A DNA stretch of 64,000 nt. It comes from Pseudomonadota bacterium (lineage in GTDB: Bacteria > Pseudomonadota > Gammaproteobacteria > Steroidobacterales > Steroidobacteraceae). A program made the position numbers and the translations under genes. The stretch lies in assembly GCA_018240525.1 (NCBI GenBank), contig JAFEFN010000014.1:44487-108486 (forward strand), given 5' to 3'. Below, in pieces: positions 8,546 to 17,961 of the stretch; the stretch's first letter is position 1, and the number at the start of each line of letters is the position of its first letter. The notes under the pieces were generated by a model that searched no databases, was not told the origin of the DNA, and worked only from the letters and a program-made list of their open reading frames with translations.

Positions 8546-9121
8546 TCAGTCGGCCCTGAGGGCCTCGACCTGGATGTTCAGCTTCACGTCCATCTTGAAG
8601 CCGTACTTGTCACCGAAGGTCATGCCGTAGTCGCTGCGCTGGAAGCTGCCCGAGGCGTCCGCGCCGCACACTTCCTTCTTGGTCAGCGGGTGCGGCATGC
8701 ACTTGAAGGAGTTGATCGTGAGGGTGAGCGGATGGGTGACCCCGTGGAGCGTGAACTGCCCCTGCACCTGCGTGGGCGCGCCGTTCTTGAAGTTCACGAG
8801 CGTGCCCTTGTAGGTGGCGGTCGGGTACTTGGCCACGTCGAACATGTCCGCCGACTGGGCGTGCTCGTTCAGCTTCGGCATGCCGAAGTCGATCGAGGTG
8901 GTGTCGACCGTGACCTCCACCGTGCCCGTGCCCTTCTCCTTGTCCAGCACGACCGTGCCGGAGCTCTTGTCGAACTTGCCGCGCCACACTGACAGGCCCC
9001 CCATGTGGTCGCCCTCGAAGCTGGGGTAGGTATGGTTCGGGTCGATCTGGTAGGTGACCGGCTCGGCGAGCGCGGCGCCGGCGGCCAGGGTCAGCAGGGC
9101 CGCGGGCAGGACGATCTTCAT
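8546..9121 (-). CDS. YceI-family periplasmic lipocalin-like protein
   Basis: A 191-residue protein with signal peptide ([19 protein letters not shown]) followed by the YceI beta-barrel fold: [27 protein letters not shown] at the start, then [12 protein letters not shown] and SFQRSDYGM. YceI proteins bind isoprenoid-type lipids in the periplasm; the ligand here is unknown. A GTG three bases upstream is also in frame, but ATG at 9121 has better spacing (8 bp) from the GGAGG ribosome site. It is a single-gene unit ended by a strong terminator. Confidence 0.9.
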   Translation of the reverse strand: MKIVLPAALLTLAAGAALAEPVTYQIDPNHTYPSFEGDHMGGLSVWRGKFDKSSGTVVLDKEKGTGTVEVTVDTTSIDFGMPKLNEHAQSADMFDVAKYPTATYKGTLVNFKNGAPTQVQGQFTLHGVTHPLTLTINSFKCMPHPLTKKEVCGADASGSFQRSDYGMTFGDKYGFKMDVKLNIQVEALRAD

Positions 9122-9215
9122 CACGGGGACCTCCGGGCGTGGGAAAAGTCGGGCTAGCCTAGCGAGCAGCGCGCAGGCCGGCCACCTCCCTTTGTGGGGA
9201 CGGCCCTGGCCGGCC

Positions 9216-10325
9216 TCAGGCGGCCTGCCAGGGCCGCGCGGGCAGGCCCAGGGCCCGGGCCACCACCTCGTGCGTGATCGCCCCGGCGTGCACGTTCAGC
9301 CCGGCCGCGAGACCCGCATCGCGCCGCAGCGCCCCCTGCCAGCCCAGGTCGGCCAGCGCGCGCACGTAGGGCAGCGTGGCATTCGTCAGGGCGAACGTGG
9401 AGGTGCGCGGCACCGCCCCGGGCATGTTGGCGACGCAGTAGTGGATCACGCCATCGACGACGAAGGTCGGCTCGGCGTGGGTGGTCGGGTGGCTGGTCTC
9501 GAAGCAGCCGCCCTGGTCGATGGAGATGTCCACCAGCACCGCCCCGGGCTTCATGGTCTTCACCATGGCGCGGGTGATGAGCTTGGGCGCGGCGGCCCCG
9601 GCGACCAGCACCGCGCCGACCACCAGGTCGGCGTCCCGGACGAGGCGCTCGATCTCCGCCACCGTCGAGTAGAGGGTGCGCACGCTCGAGCCGAAGATCG
9701 AGGACAGCTCGCGCAGCCGGTTCACGGAGCGGTCCACGATCGTCACGTCCGCGCGCAGGCCGACCGCCATCTCCGCGGCATGCGTGCCCGAGACCCCGCC
9801 CCCCAGGATGACCACCTTCGCCGGCGCCACGCCCGGGACCCCGCCCAGCAGCACGCCGAAGCCGCCGTTCGCCTTCTGCAGGCTCGCGGCACCGACCTGG
9901 ATGGACATGCGCCCGGCGACTTCGCTCATCGGGGTGAGCAGCGGCAGCGAGCCGTTCGGGGCGGTGACGGTCTCGTAGGCGATGGCCGTGGCGCCGGACT
10001 TGATCAGGCCCTGCGCCTGCTCCGGGTCGGCCGCCAGGTGCAGGTAGGTGAACAGCACCTGGTCCTTGCGCAGCAGGGCGCACTCGGCCGGCTGCGGCTC
10101 CTTCACCTTCACCACCATGTCGGCGCGGGCGAAGACCTCGGCGGCATCCGCGGCGATGGCCGCGCCCGCCGCCTGGTACTGGGCATCGTCGACGCCGATG
10201 CCGTTGCCGGCGCCGCTCTGCACCAGCACCTGGTGCCCGGCCCCGACCAGCTCGCGCACGCCGGCCGGCACCAGGCCCACCCGGTATTCATGGACCTTGA
10301 TCTCGCGCGGAACGCCGATACGCAT
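9216..10325 (-). CDS. ald: Alanine dehydrogenase
   Basis: The 369-residue protein begins [18 protein letters not shown], the conserved alanine dehydrogenase N terminus. It contains the substrate lysine region VKVKEPQ, the LFTYLHLA histidine region and a Rossmann fold [17 protein letters not shown], and has the usual family length of about 370. It converts L-alanine and NAD to pyruvate, ammonia and NADH. An Lrp-family regulator is encoded divergently, the usual arrangement for ald genes controlled by an AldR-type protein. Assignment is firm. Confidence 0.95.
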   Translation of the reverse strand: MRIGVPREIKVHEYRVGLVPAGVRELVGAGHQVLVQSGAGNGIGVDDAQYQAAGAAIAADAAEVFARADMVVKVKEPQPAECALLRKDQVLFTYLHLAADPEQAQGLIKSGATAIAYETVTAPNGSLPLLTPMSEVAGRMSIQVGAASLQKANGGFGVLLGGVPGVAPAKVVILGGGVSGTHAAEMAVGLRADVTIVDRSVNRLRELSSIFGSSVRTLYSTVAEIERLVRDADLVVGAVLVAGAAAPKLITRAMVKTMKPGAVLVDISIDQGGCFETSHPTTHAEPTFVVDGVIHYCVANMPGAVPRTSTFALTNATLPYVRALADLGWQGALRRDAGLAAGLNVHAGAITHEVVARALGLPARPWQAA

Positions 10326-10419
10326 GGCGGAACTCCCCCGTCTGGTTGTTGGCGGGCAAGGTTACGGCGCGAGCACCCACCGGGACTTGCGTAATGGCCC
10401 CCCTCTGGCGGGCCGCTGT

Positions 10420-10432
10420 GGCAGAATCTGCC
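10420..10432. promoter_or_regulatory. Weak dyad in the ald / Lrp divergent promoter
   Basis: GGCAG-AAT-CTGCC is a 5-bp inverted repeat 35 bp upstream of the Lrp gene in the 142-bp divergent region. It is the only symmetric element I noticed there. It is short and GC-rich, so it may be chance. Confidence 0.25.
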
Positions 10433-10467
10433 GCCCAATCCCGGTTCTTCGACGGAACATTGCGCCC

Positions 10468-10950
10468 ATGGAGCTCGATCGCTACGATCGCGCCATCCTG
10501 CGACTGCTGCAGCAGGATGCCCGCATCACCAACACGCTCTTGGCCGGCAAGGTCAGCCTGTCCGAGTCCGCGTGCCTGCGCCGGGTGCGCGCGCTCGAGC
10601 AGTCGGGCCTGATCGAGGGCTACACCGCCCGCATCGACCAGAACAAGGCCGGCTTCCCGGTGAACGTGTTCGTGAACATCACGCTCGACCGGCAGAGCCA
10701 GCAGGGACTGGAGGCCTTCGAGAGCGCGGTGCGCCAGGTGCCCGAGGTCATGGAGTGCTACCTCATGACCGGCGAGCATGACTACCTCTTGCGCCTGGTG
10801 GTGGCCGACCTGGCCGACTTCGAGCGCATCCACAACCAGCACCTGACACGGCTGCCGAGCGTGACCCGCGTGCACTCGAGCTTCGCGATGCGCACCGTGA
10901 CGCGCTCGCCGTCCCTGCCGCAGAAGGAGCCTGCGCCGCTCAGGCGCTGA
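10468..10950 (+). CDS. Lrp/AsnC-family regulator, probable ald regulator
   Basis: A 160-residue protein with the winged helix at the N terminus (MELDRYDRAILRLLQQDARI, then LSESACLRRVRALEQSG) and a RAM ligand domain (VPEVMECYLMTGEHDYLLR). It is paralogous to the regulator at 4185 but clearly different in the recognition helix (SESACLRR versus SPAPCWRR). It lies divergent to ald and probably activates it in response to alanine. Its 3' end overlaps the convergent quinone oxidoreductase gene by 11 bp. Confidence 0.9.
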   Translation: MELDRYDRAILRLLQQDARITNTLLAGKVSLSESACLRRVRALEQSGLIEGYTARIDQNKAGFPVNVFVNITLDRQSQQGLEAFESAVRQVPEVMECYLMTGEHDYLLRLVVADLADFERIHNQHLTRLPSVTRVHSSFAMRTVTRSPSLPQKEPAPLRR

Positions 10951-11941
10951 GCACGATCTTGCCGATGTGCGCGCCGGACTCCATGAGCGCGTGGGCCCGG
11001 GCGGCCTCGGCGAGCGGGAAGCGGGCGTGGATGGGGGGCTTGAGGGGGTGCTGCGCGAACAGCGGCCACACCTTCTCGCGCAGCTGCGCGGCCAGGCGTC
11101 CCTTGAACGGCACCGTCTGCGGCCGCAGCGTGCAGGCGCTGATGGTGAGGCGCTTCATCATCAGCACCCGCAGGTCCAGCTCCGCCTGCGTGCCTCCCTG
11201 GGTGGCGATGAGCGCGATGCGCCCCTCGAGCGCGGCGGCCGCGGCGTTTCGGGCGAGGTAGCCTCCCCCGACCATGTCGAGGATGACGTCCGCCCCCCTC
11301 CCGCCGGTGGCCGCGAGCGTGGCGGCCACGAAGTCCGCCTCGCGGTAGTTGATGGCCACCTCGGCCCCGAGCTCCCGGCAGGCCGCGCACTTGGCCGCCG
11401 TGCCGGCCGTGGCGATGACGCGCGCGCCGAAGGCCCGCGCCAGCATGATCGCCGTGGTGCCGATGCCGCTCGAGCCGCCGTGCACGAGCAGGGTCTCCCC
11501 GCCGGTGAGGCGGCCGCGCTCGAAGACGTTCAGCCACACGGTGAAGAAGGTCTCGGGCAGCGCCGCGGCCTCCTCCACCGACAGGCCGGCCGGCACCGGC
11601 AGGCACTGCACGGCCGGCACGGCCGCGTACTGCGCGTAGCCGCCCCCGGCCAGCAGCGCGCACACCCGCTCCCCCGGCGCCGGCCAGGCGACGCCGTCGC
11701 CCACGGCGAGGACCTCGCCGGCCACTTCCAGGCCCGGGATGTCGCTCGCGCCGGGGGGCGGGGCGTAGTTGCCGGTGCGCTGCAGGAGGTCCGGGCGGTT
11801 GACGCCCGCGGCGGCCACCTTCACCAGCACCTCGCCGGGGGCCGGCGCGGGGACCGGGCGCTGCACCGCCTGCAGCACCTCGGGGGGCCCGGGTGAGCGG
11901 ATCTCGATGGCCGTCATCGTGCGCGGGATCGTGTGGGTCAT
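10940..11941 (-). CDS. NAD(P)H:quinone oxidoreductase, zinc-free MDR family
   Basis: The 333-residue protein is a medium-chain dehydrogenase/reductase of the quinone oxidoreductase type: GEVLVKVAAAGVNRPDLLQRTG near the N terminus, then LLVHGGSSGIGTTAIMLARAFG as the NADP-binding fold, with no zinc-ligand cysteines. It would reduce quinones or enals with NADPH. ATG at 11941 overlaps the arnD stop (ATGA); an internal ATG at 11917 is an alternative start. It is the last gene of the arn operon by spacing, but is not a known part of the lipid A pathway. Confidence 0.85.
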   Translation of the reverse strand: MTHTIPRTMTAIEIRSPGPPEVLQAVQRPVPAPAPGEVLVKVAAAGVNRPDLLQRTGNYAPPPGASDIPGLEVAGEVLAVGDGVAWPAPGERVCALLAGGGYAQYAAVPAVQCLPVPAGLSVEEAAALPETFFTVWLNVFERGRLTGGETLLVHGGSSGIGTTAIMLARAFGARVIATAGTAAKCAACRELGAEVAINYREADFVAATLAATGGRGADVILDMVGGGYLARNAAAAALEGRIALIATQGGTQAELDLRVLMMKRLTISACTLRPQTVPFKGRLAAQLREKVWPLFAQHPLKPPIHARFPLAEAARAHALMESGAHIGKIVLSA

Positions 11942-12834
11942 GCCTGCACCGCCAGGGTCCCGGAGCGCCCCGCGACCGTGCCGCTCCCGATGCGGGCCTT
12001 GGGCAGTCGCGCCAGGTCGAGTCCCGAGACATACGTGCCGAGGTCCGTGATCTCGAAGCCGCTGCCGCGCCAGGCGCGCAGCAGCCGCTCGAACGCGGGC
12101 AGGTAGGCCCCGCCCTCCAGTTCCGCGTGCAGCGTGAACACCTGGTCGCGGCCGGCGGCCGCATTGGTGAGCCCGAGGAGGTGATCGACCGGATCGGCGC
12201 CGTCCAGGTCCGCGCGGCCGATGAGCTCGTCGAGCGTCGGCAGCGTGGTGGGCAGCTGCGGCACGCGGCACACCCCCTGCTCCAGCTGCACCAGGAACGG
12301 GGAGCTGCCGCGCGTGTCCGAGGCGTAGCGGAACCCGAGCTCCTGCTGCAGCTGCGGGACGAAGGCGTTCATCTGCCAGCCGGCCGCGCCGTGCAGCAGC
12401 GGGAAGTGGCCGAACACTTCCGCGAACTGGTCGCGCGCGCGCGTCAGCTCGCGCCGGGTCCATGCCTCGTCCGCCCCGGCCACCCCGTCCTGCCAGCGCA
12501 CGTGGTCCCAGGTGTGCACGCCGACCTCGAAGCCGGCCTGGCCGATCTCGCGCATCTGCTGGGCGCAGCGCCGGCCGATGTGCGGCCCGGGCAGCAGCAC
12601 CCCGTACAGGAGGGTCTTCAGGCCGTAGTGCTCGAGCACCGAGGTGCGCTTCACCTTGCCGAAGAAGCCGGGACGGAAGGCGCGCCGGATGGCGCGCCCG
12701 GTGTGATCGGGCCCGAGGCTGAAGAGGAAGCTCGCCCGCGCGCCGAGCCGCCCCAGCAGCTGCGCCAGGCGCAGCGCACCCTCGCGCGTGCCGCGGTAGG
12801 TGTCGACGTCGATCTTGAGCGCGATGCGCGGCAT
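11938..12834 (-). CDS. arnD: ArnD, Ara4FN-phosphoundecaprenol deformylase
   Basis: A 298-residue polysaccharide-deacetylase-fold protein with the metal-binding N-terminal motif KIDVDTYRGTREG, the GVHTWDHVRWQD motif and a LHAELEGG segment near the C terminus, all as in ArnD. It removes the formyl group from undecaprenyl-phosphate-Ara4FN on the cytoplasmic face of the inner membrane before flipping. It sits 1 bp after the formyltransferase and overlaps the quinone oxidoreductase by 4 bp, inside a complete arn gene set, which supports the specific name. Confidence 0.92.
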   Translation of the reverse strand: MPRIALKIDVDTYRGTREGALRLAQLLGRLGARASFLFSLGPDHTGRAIRRAFRPGFFGKVKRTSVLEHYGLKTLLYGVLLPGPHIGRRCAQQMREIGQAGFEVGVHTWDHVRWQDGVAGADEAWTRRELTRARDQFAEVFGHFPLLHGAAGWQMNAFVPQLQQELGFRYASDTRGSSPFLVQLEQGVCRVPQLPTTLPTLDELIGRADLDGADPVDHLLGLTNAAAGRDQVFTLHAELEGGAYLPAFERLLRAWRGSGFEITDLGTYVSGLDLARLPKARIGSGTVAGRSGTLAVQA

Positions 12835-12835
12835 C

Positions 12836-13762
12836 TCAGGCGAGGGGCAGCGCGCCGTGCACGAGGCGGGCGGCCAGGGCGTCCAGGTCGAGAGGCCCGC
12901 GCGGGGTCACCACCTGCAGCAGGCGCAGCAGGCGCCCGTCACCGCAGACGGCAAAGCACTCGCCGCTGGCGGCGACCAGGCGCGGGCCGCCGGCGATGCC
13001 CGCGCGCTCGGCCAGGCGCGTGCGATGGATGTCCCAGCGCTCCCCGCCCACCTCGGCAAAGGCCCCGGGGAACGGCGGCGCCACCGCGCGCACCAGGTCG
13101 TGGATCTCGCGCGCCGGGCGGTGCCAGTCGATGCGCCCGTCCGCGGGCGTGCGGCGCCCGAAGTACTGCCCGGGCTCGATCGGCTGCGGCACGCGCGGCG
13201 CGGTGCCTGCGATCAGCCCCGGCAGCGAGCGCGCCAGGACCGTCTCGGCCGCCACGGTGACCTTGGCGAACACCTCGCGCGCATCGTCGTCCTCGAGGAT
13301 CGGCACCGCCAGCTGGTCGACGATGTCCCCGGCATCCGCGCGCTCGACCATGTAGTGCAGGGTCGCGCCGGTCTCGCGCGCGCCCTTGAGGATGGCCCAG
13401 TTCACCGGCGCCCGGCCGCGGAACTTCGGCAGCAGCGAGCCGTGCATGTTGAGCGCGCCGCGCCGGGCGGCGCGCAGCAGGGGTGCGCCGAGCATCGCGC
13501 GGTAATAGAAGGAGAACAGGAAGTCGGGCGCGAGGTCGGCGATGAGCTGTTCGAGCGCTGCGGTGTTGGCATCGGCCGGCACGATGACGCGCAGCCCGTA
13601 GTCCTGCGCCGTGCTGGCCACGCTCGCATACCACTGCGTCTCGCCCGGGTCGTCGGCGACGGTCACCACCAGCGCGATCTCGATGCCCCCCGACAGCAGC
13701 ACCTTCAGGCAGCGCACGCCCACGTCGTGGTAGGCGAAGACGACGGCCCGCGGCGGGCTCAC
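12836..13762 (-). CDS. UDP-Ara4N formyltransferase (separate ArnA N-terminal half)
   Basis: The 308-residue product matches only the formyltransferase half of ArnA. It has VVFAYHDVGVRCLK at the start, the catalytic N-x-H in LNMHGSLLPKFRGRAPVNW and the catalytic Asp in ERADAGDIVDQ, then a C-terminal FMT domain. It formylates UDP-Ara4N using 10-formyl-tetrahydrofolate. In E. coli and Salmonella this domain is fused to the decarboxylase; here that domain is a separate gene at 17962-19023, four genes upstream in the same operon. Overlaps arnC by 4 bp. Confidence 0.92.
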   Translation of the reverse strand: MSPPRAVVFAYHDVGVRCLKVLLSGGIEIALVVTVADDPGETQWYASVASTAQDYGLRVIVPADANTAALEQLIADLAPDFLFSFYYRAMLGAPLLRAARRGALNMHGSLLPKFRGRAPVNWAILKGARETGATLHYMVERADAGDIVDQLAVPILEDDDAREVFAKVTVAAETVLARSLPGLIAGTAPRVPQPIEPGQYFGRRTPADGRIDWHRPAREIHDLVRAVAPPFPGAFAEVGGERWDIHRTRLAERAGIAGGPRLVAASGECFAVCGDGRLLRLLQVVTPRGPLDLDALAARLVHGALPLA

Positions 13763-14784
13763 TCCACCGGTCCCGGCGTGCGCTGCGTGCGCGGCAGCGC
13801 CGCGGCGAGCCCGGGCTCAGGCGTCGGGGCGCCCAGCAGCGGCGGCGCGGCGGCGCCCTCCTCCAGCACGGCGGCCACGGTATAGCGCGGGCGCTGGCGC
13901 ACCTGCTCGTAGATGCGGCCGACGTACTCGCCGACCACGCCCAGGCCCATGAGCGTCACGCCGATGAGGAAGAAGGCGATCGCAAACAGCGTGAACAGTC
14001 CCTCGACCTCCGGGCCGAAGACGATGCGGCGGATCAGCAGCCAGACCACCAGCACGAGCGAGACCAGCGCGATCAGGCTCCCGGCCATGGAGAAGAACTG
14101 CAGCGGCGCCACCGAGAAGCCGGTCATCAGGTCGAAGTTCAGGCGGATCAGCCGGTAGAGCGAGTACTTGGACTGGCCCGCCGCGCGGTTGCCGTGCGCG
14201 ACCTCGATCTCCACCGGGTGGCGCGCGAAGGTGTACGCCAGCGCCGGCACGTAGGTGCTGACCTCGGTGCAGTGGTTGACCGCATCGATGACGCTGCGGT
14301 GGTAGCCGCGCAGCATGCAGCCCTGGTCGGTGATGCGGATCGAGGTCGTGCCCTCGCGGATGCGGTTCATGAGGCGCGAGGCGGCCTTGCGCCACATGAC
14401 ATCGTGGCGCAGCAGGCGGATGGTGCCGACGTAGTCGGCGCCGGCGTCCATCGCCTGGACCAGGCGCACGATCTCCTCGGGCGGGTTCTGCAGGTCGGCA
14501 TCGAGGGTGATCACGTAGGTGCCGCGCGTCTGCTGGAAGGCGGCGAGGATCGCCATGTGCTGGCCGGCGTTGCGCGCCAGCACCACCACGCGGGTCACGT
14601 CGGGGCGCTTCTGGAACTGCTCGCGCAGCATGGCCACCGAGCGGTCGGCGCTGCCGTCATCGACGAACACGACCTCGTAGCTGCGGCGGAGCGCATCGAG
14701 CGCCGGGTAGAGCCGCTCGAACAGCAGCGCCAGCCCCTCCTCCTCGTTGTAGATCGGGATGACGACGGAGATGTCGGGGGTCAC
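13759..14784 (-). CDS. arnC: ArnC, undecaprenyl-phosphate Ara4FN transferase
   Basis: A 341-residue GT2 glycosyltransferase: SVVIPIYNEEEGL at the N terminus, the EVVFVDDGSADRS and TLDADLQNPPEE acidic motifs, and two C-terminal membrane segments (about residues 230-255 and 265-290: SLIALVSLVLVVWLLI and LFAIAFFLIGVTLMGLG). It attaches Ara4FN from UDP to undecaprenyl phosphate. The tail after about residue 315 is Pro/Ala-rich. Overlaps both neighbours by 4 bp, so translational coupling is likely. Confidence 0.93.
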   Translation of the reverse strand: MTPDISVVIPIYNEEEGLALLFERLYPALDALRRSYEVVFVDDGSADRSVAMLREQFQKRPDVTRVVVLARNAGQHMAILAAFQQTRGTYVITLDADLQNPPEEIVRLVQAMDAGADYVGTIRLLRHDVMWRKAASRLMNRIREGTTSIRITDQGCMLRGYHRSVIDAVNHCTEVSTYVPALAYTFARHPVEIEVAHGNRAAGQSKYSLYRLIRLNFDLMTGFSVAPLQFFSMAGSLIALVSLVLVVWLLIRRIVFGPEVEGLFTLFAIAFFLIGVTLMGLGVVGEYVGRIYEQVRQRPRYTVAAVLEEGAAAPPLLGAPTPEPGLAAALPRTQRTPGPVE

Positions 14785-15929
14785 TTGCGCGCTCCGTGCA
14801 GGATGTCCGTGGCCGCCTGCACGACCCGCTCGACGTCGGCCAGCTGCATGGCCGGGAACAGCGGCAGCGTCACGGTCTCGCGGCCGATGCGCTCGGCGTT
14901 CGGGAACTGCCCCTCGCGGTAGCCGAGCGCGCGGTAGCAGCTGAAGAGGTGGATCGCCGGATAGTGCACGCCGACCCCGATCCCGCGCGCCTTCATGGCC
15001 TCCATGAACTCGCCCCGCGAGATGCGCAGCCGCGGCAGCGGCAGCAGCGGGGTGAACACGTGCCAGCTGTGGCCCTCGTCGCCGCGCTCGGGCAGGCGCA
15101 GCGGCGCATCATCGCCGCCCCACAGCTCGAAGTAGCGCGCCACGAGCTCGCGGCGCCGCGCGTTGAAGGCCTCGAGGTGCCGCAGCTGCCCCAGGCCCAC
15201 GGCGGCGGCCACGTCGGACAGGTTGCACTTGCCCCCGGGCAGCAGCGTGTCGAAGCCGTCGGTGCCGAACTTGACCTGGCCGTGCCAGCGGTGCAGCTCG
15301 ATCGCCTTGAGCTCCTCGGGCGAGCCGCCGGAGATCGCCCCGCCCTCGATGGTGGTGATGTTCTTGTTGGGGTGGAAGCTGAAGCACACCAGGTCACCGA
15401 AGCTGCCGATGCGCTTGCCGCGCCAGGCCGAGCCGATGGCGTGGGCCGCGTCCTCGATGACGCGCAGGCCGCGGCGCTGCGCGATCGCGTACAGGCGCTC
15501 CATGTCCACGGGCAGCCCCGCGAAGTGCACCGGCATGATGGCCCGGGTCCGGGGGGTGAGCGCCGCCTCCACCTGGTCGAAGTCGATGTTGCGCGAGTCC
15601 AGCCCGACGTCCACGAAGATCGGGCGCGCGCCCACGCGCATGATGACGTTGGCCGTCGCCACGAAGCTCAGCGCCGGGGTGATGACCTCATCGCCGGGGC
15701 CGATGCCGCAGGCCAGCAGGGCCATCTCCAGCCCCGCGGTCGCGGAGGTCTGGCTGCGCACCGGGCGGCCACCGAGGTAGCGCGACAGCTCCGCTTCCAG
15801 CTGGGCCACCTTCGGGCCGGTCGCGAGCCACCCCGAGCGCAGCACCGCGACCACCTCGGCGATGGTCTCCTCGTCGATGGTCGGGCGCGTGAACGGCAGC
15901 AGCGGCTGCGCGGGCTTGGCATCGTTCAT
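14781..15929 (-). CDS. arnB: ArnB, UDP-Ara4O aminotransferase
   Basis: A 382-residue DegT/DnrJ/EryC1-type PLP aminotransferase. It shows LPFTRPTIDEETIAEVV at the start, IEDAAHAIGS, the PLP-lysine motif CFSFHPNKNITT and GCGVHYPAIH-like GVGVHYPAIH at the substrate loop. It converts UDP-4-keto-arabinose, made by the ArnA-type decarboxylase, to UDP-Ara4N using glutamate. ATG at 15929 overlaps the stop of the upstream flippase gene; longer in-frame sequence upstream has no homology. Confidence 0.94.
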   Translation of the reverse strand: MNDAKPAQPLLPFTRPTIDEETIAEVVAVLRSGWLATGPKVAQLEAELSRYLGGRPVRSQTSATAGLEMALLACGIGPGDEVITPALSFVATANVIMRVGARPIFVDVGLDSRNIDFDQVEAALTPRTRAIMPVHFAGLPVDMERLYAIAQRRGLRVIEDAAHAIGSAWRGKRIGSFGDLVCFSFHPNKNITTIEGGAISGGSPEELKAIELHRWHGQVKFGTDGFDTLLPGGKCNLSDVAAAVGLGQLRHLEAFNARRRELVARYFELWGGDDAPLRLPERGDEGHSWHVFTPLLPLPRLRISRGEFMEAMKARGIGVGVHYPAIHLFSCYRALGYREGQFPNAERIGRETVTLPLFPAMQLADVERVVQAATDILHGARK

Positions 15930-16297
15930 GAGCGGGCCACCAGGACGACCCCTGCGAGGATGACGCCGATGCCGGCGGTGCGCTGCAGGTTGGGCAGCTC
16001 GCCGAGCAGCCACCACGCCAGTCCCACGTTGAGCACGTAGCCGAGCGAGAGCAGCGGGTAGGCCTGGCTCACCGGCACGCGCGACAGGCCGACGATCCAG
16101 ACGATGAGGCTGAGCCCGTAGGCGCCGATGGCGAGCCACAGCGCGGGCACGGTGAGCAGGTCCAGGCCGCGGCGCACGAGCGTGCCGTCCCCGACCATGA
16201 GCGGGCCGGTGGTGCGGGTCGCAGCCTTCAGGCCCAGCTGCGCGAAGGCGTTCAGGACGACGCCGCTGAAGAGGATGCAGAAGTCGGCTAGTTTCAC
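15926..16297 (-). CDS. Small EamA/SMR-type protein, probable Ara4N-lipid flippase subunit
   Basis: A 123-residue protein with four predicted membrane segments, beginning MKLADFCILFSGVVLNAFAQ and carrying the SMR-like pattern VPVSQAYPLLSLGYVLNVGLAWWLLGE. It resembles ArnE/ArnF, which together move Ara4N-phosphoundecaprenol across the inner membrane. Only one such gene is present here, so it may work as a homodimer or with a partner elsewhere. The start is GTG at 16297, overlapping the arnT stop (GTGA). Its length is between E. coli ArnE and ArnF. Confidence 0.85.
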   Translation of the reverse strand: MKLADFCILFSGVVLNAFAQLGLKAATRTTGPLMVGDGTLVRRGLDLLTVPALWLAIGAYGLSLIVWIVGLSRVPVSQAYPLLSLGYVLNVGLAWWLLGELPNLQRTAGIGVILAGVVLVARS

Positions 16298-17943
16298 AGG
16301 CGGCTCACGATGACGGTGTGGGGGTCGGCGGCGACCACGCGGCCCGGCAGGCCCTGCCGGCGCCACTGGTCCCACAGGCCCGGGTCGAAGAATGCCACGG
16401 CATCGGTGGCCCCGTCCCAGCGGCGCACGAACTGCTCCATGCTCATGTCCTTGGCGGGCTCCTCGCCGAGGCCGAACTCGAGCTCGCCGCGGAAGGCCAC
16501 GACCTGCAGGGTGCGCGCGAGGTAGGGCGAGATCGTCTCGCGGTACTGGCCGACGCTGTACAGCGCGGTCCCGGGCCGCACCTGCGGGCGCACCGCCTCG
16601 ACCAGGGCGAGGGAGGTGTGGGTGGGCTCGACCACCGCAAAGGCGTTCATGAGGAACTGCCAGCCGAGGATCGCGGCCAGCGCCGTCACCGCCACCGCCG
16701 GGAGGAGCGCGCGGCGGCCCCAGGTCACGGCCACCGCCAGTGCCGCGGCGCCGAGGGCGGCCACCGTCCAGCCGATCGCCGCCCGCGCGACGAACCCCTG
16801 GTGACGCGCGCTGTAGAGCAGCAGCCCGATCCCCGCGACCGTCATCAGCGCGGCGCTGAGCCGGGCGGCGTTGCGCATGAAGGCCGTCGGGTCGGCCGCC
16901 GACCGCACGGCCACCACGGCGGCAAGCGTCGGCAGGATCGGCAGGATGTAGGGTGCGAGCTTGGAGCCGGAGGCGGAGAAGAAGCCGAGCGTGACCAGGC
17001 TGTAGACCAGCAGGAACTTCAGGGGCTTGAAGGCGCCAGCGGCGCCCGGGGGCGAGGCGTCCGCGGCGGGCCGGGAGCTCAGCGTGCGCAGAAGCGGCAT
17101 CAGCCAGGGCAGCGTGCCCACCGCCAGCAGCACCAGGAAGTACCACCACGGCTCGACGCGCGAGTGCACGGTGGTCAGGAAGCGCGCGAAGTGCTCGTGC
17201 ACGAAGAAGAAGCCCGGGAAGCTCGGGTTGCGCAGCGTCACCAGCACGAACCAGGGTGCCGCGATCGCGAGGAACAGCGCCAGCCCCGGCAGCAGGTGCA
17301 GCCGGCCCCAGATGCGCCGGTCCCGCTCCAGCAGCGAGTAGACGAGCAGCGACAGCCCCGCCAGCACGCCGACGACGATGCCCTTGGAGAGCACGGCCAG
17401 CGCCGCCGCCGCCCAGGCGGCGAGCATCCAGCGGCGCTCGGCCGGGGCGCCGGGCGCGCTCAGCTGCGCCCGCGTGAAGCAGAAGACCGCGCCGACCAGG
17501 AAGAACGCCAGCCCCTGGTCGAGCACGTTCACGTGGCTGACCATGACGAAGTACGGGCTCACCGCGAGGGCCGCCACGGCCAGCAGTGCCGGGAGCGCCC
17601 CGTACAGCCGCCGCACCCAGGCGTACACCATGGGCAGGCACGCGAAGGCCAGAGCGAAGGCCCACAGGCGCGAGGTCAGCGGGGTGAGCCCGAACAGCTC
17701 GTAGGTGGCCGCGGTCGCCCAGTACTGCAGCGGCGGCTTCTCGAAGTACCTCAGGTCGTTGAGGTGCGGGGTCACCCAGTCCCCGCTCACCACCATCTCG
17801 CGCGGGATCTCCGCGTAGCGGCCCTCGTCCGGGTCGAACAGCGGCCGCCACGGCGCGGTGGCGAACCAGGCCGCCGCGAGCAGGATCCAGAAGGCCCAGC
17901 CGACTCTTGCGCCGTGCAGGCCGTGTCCTGTGTCGGCACTCAT
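16294..17943 (-). CDS. arnT: ArnT, lipid A 4-amino-4-deoxy-L-arabinosyltransferase
   Basis: The 549-residue GT83 family membrane protein has about 12 hydrophobic segments and the conserved first periplasmic loop DPDEGRYAEIPREMVVSGDW, which contains the catalytic acidic residues of the family. It moves Ara4N from undecaprenyl phosphate to lipid A on the periplasmic side, lowering negative charge and giving resistance to cationic peptides and polymyxins. It follows the decarboxylase gene by 18 bp. Firm family assignment, strengthened by the complete arn context. Confidence 0.93.
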   Translation of the reverse strand: MSADTGHGLHGARVGWAFWILLAAAWFATAPWRPLFDPDEGRYAEIPREMVVSGDWVTPHLNDLRYFEKPPLQYWATAATYELFGLTPLTSRLWAFALAFACLPMVYAWVRRLYGALPALLAVAALAVSPYFVMVSHVNVLDQGLAFFLVGAVFCFTRAQLSAPGAPAERRWMLAAWAAAALAVLSKGIVVGVLAGLSLLVYSLLERDRRIWGRLHLLPGLALFLAIAAPWFVLVTLRNPSFPGFFFVHEHFARFLTTVHSRVEPWWYFLVLLAVGTLPWLMPLLRTLSSRPAADASPPGAAGAFKPLKFLLVYSLVTLGFFSASGSKLAPYILPILPTLAAVVAVRSAADPTAFMRNAARLSAALMTVAGIGLLLYSARHQGFVARAAIGWTVAALGAAALAVAVTWGRRALLPAVAVTALAAILGWQFLMNAFAVVEPTHTSLALVEAVRPQVRPGTALYSVGQYRETISPYLARTLQVVAFRGELEFGLGEEPAKDMSMEQFVRRWDGATDAVAFFDPGLWDQWRRQGLPGRVVAADPHTVIVSRL

Positions 17944-17961
17944 GCCGGCACGCGGCGGCGG

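Noticed and set aside
6052..8559. 835-codon plus-strand open frame opposite the FadB-like gene
   Set aside because: Composition is low-complexity Arg/Ala/Gly and it mirrors codon positions of the real minus-strand gene; no motif recognised.
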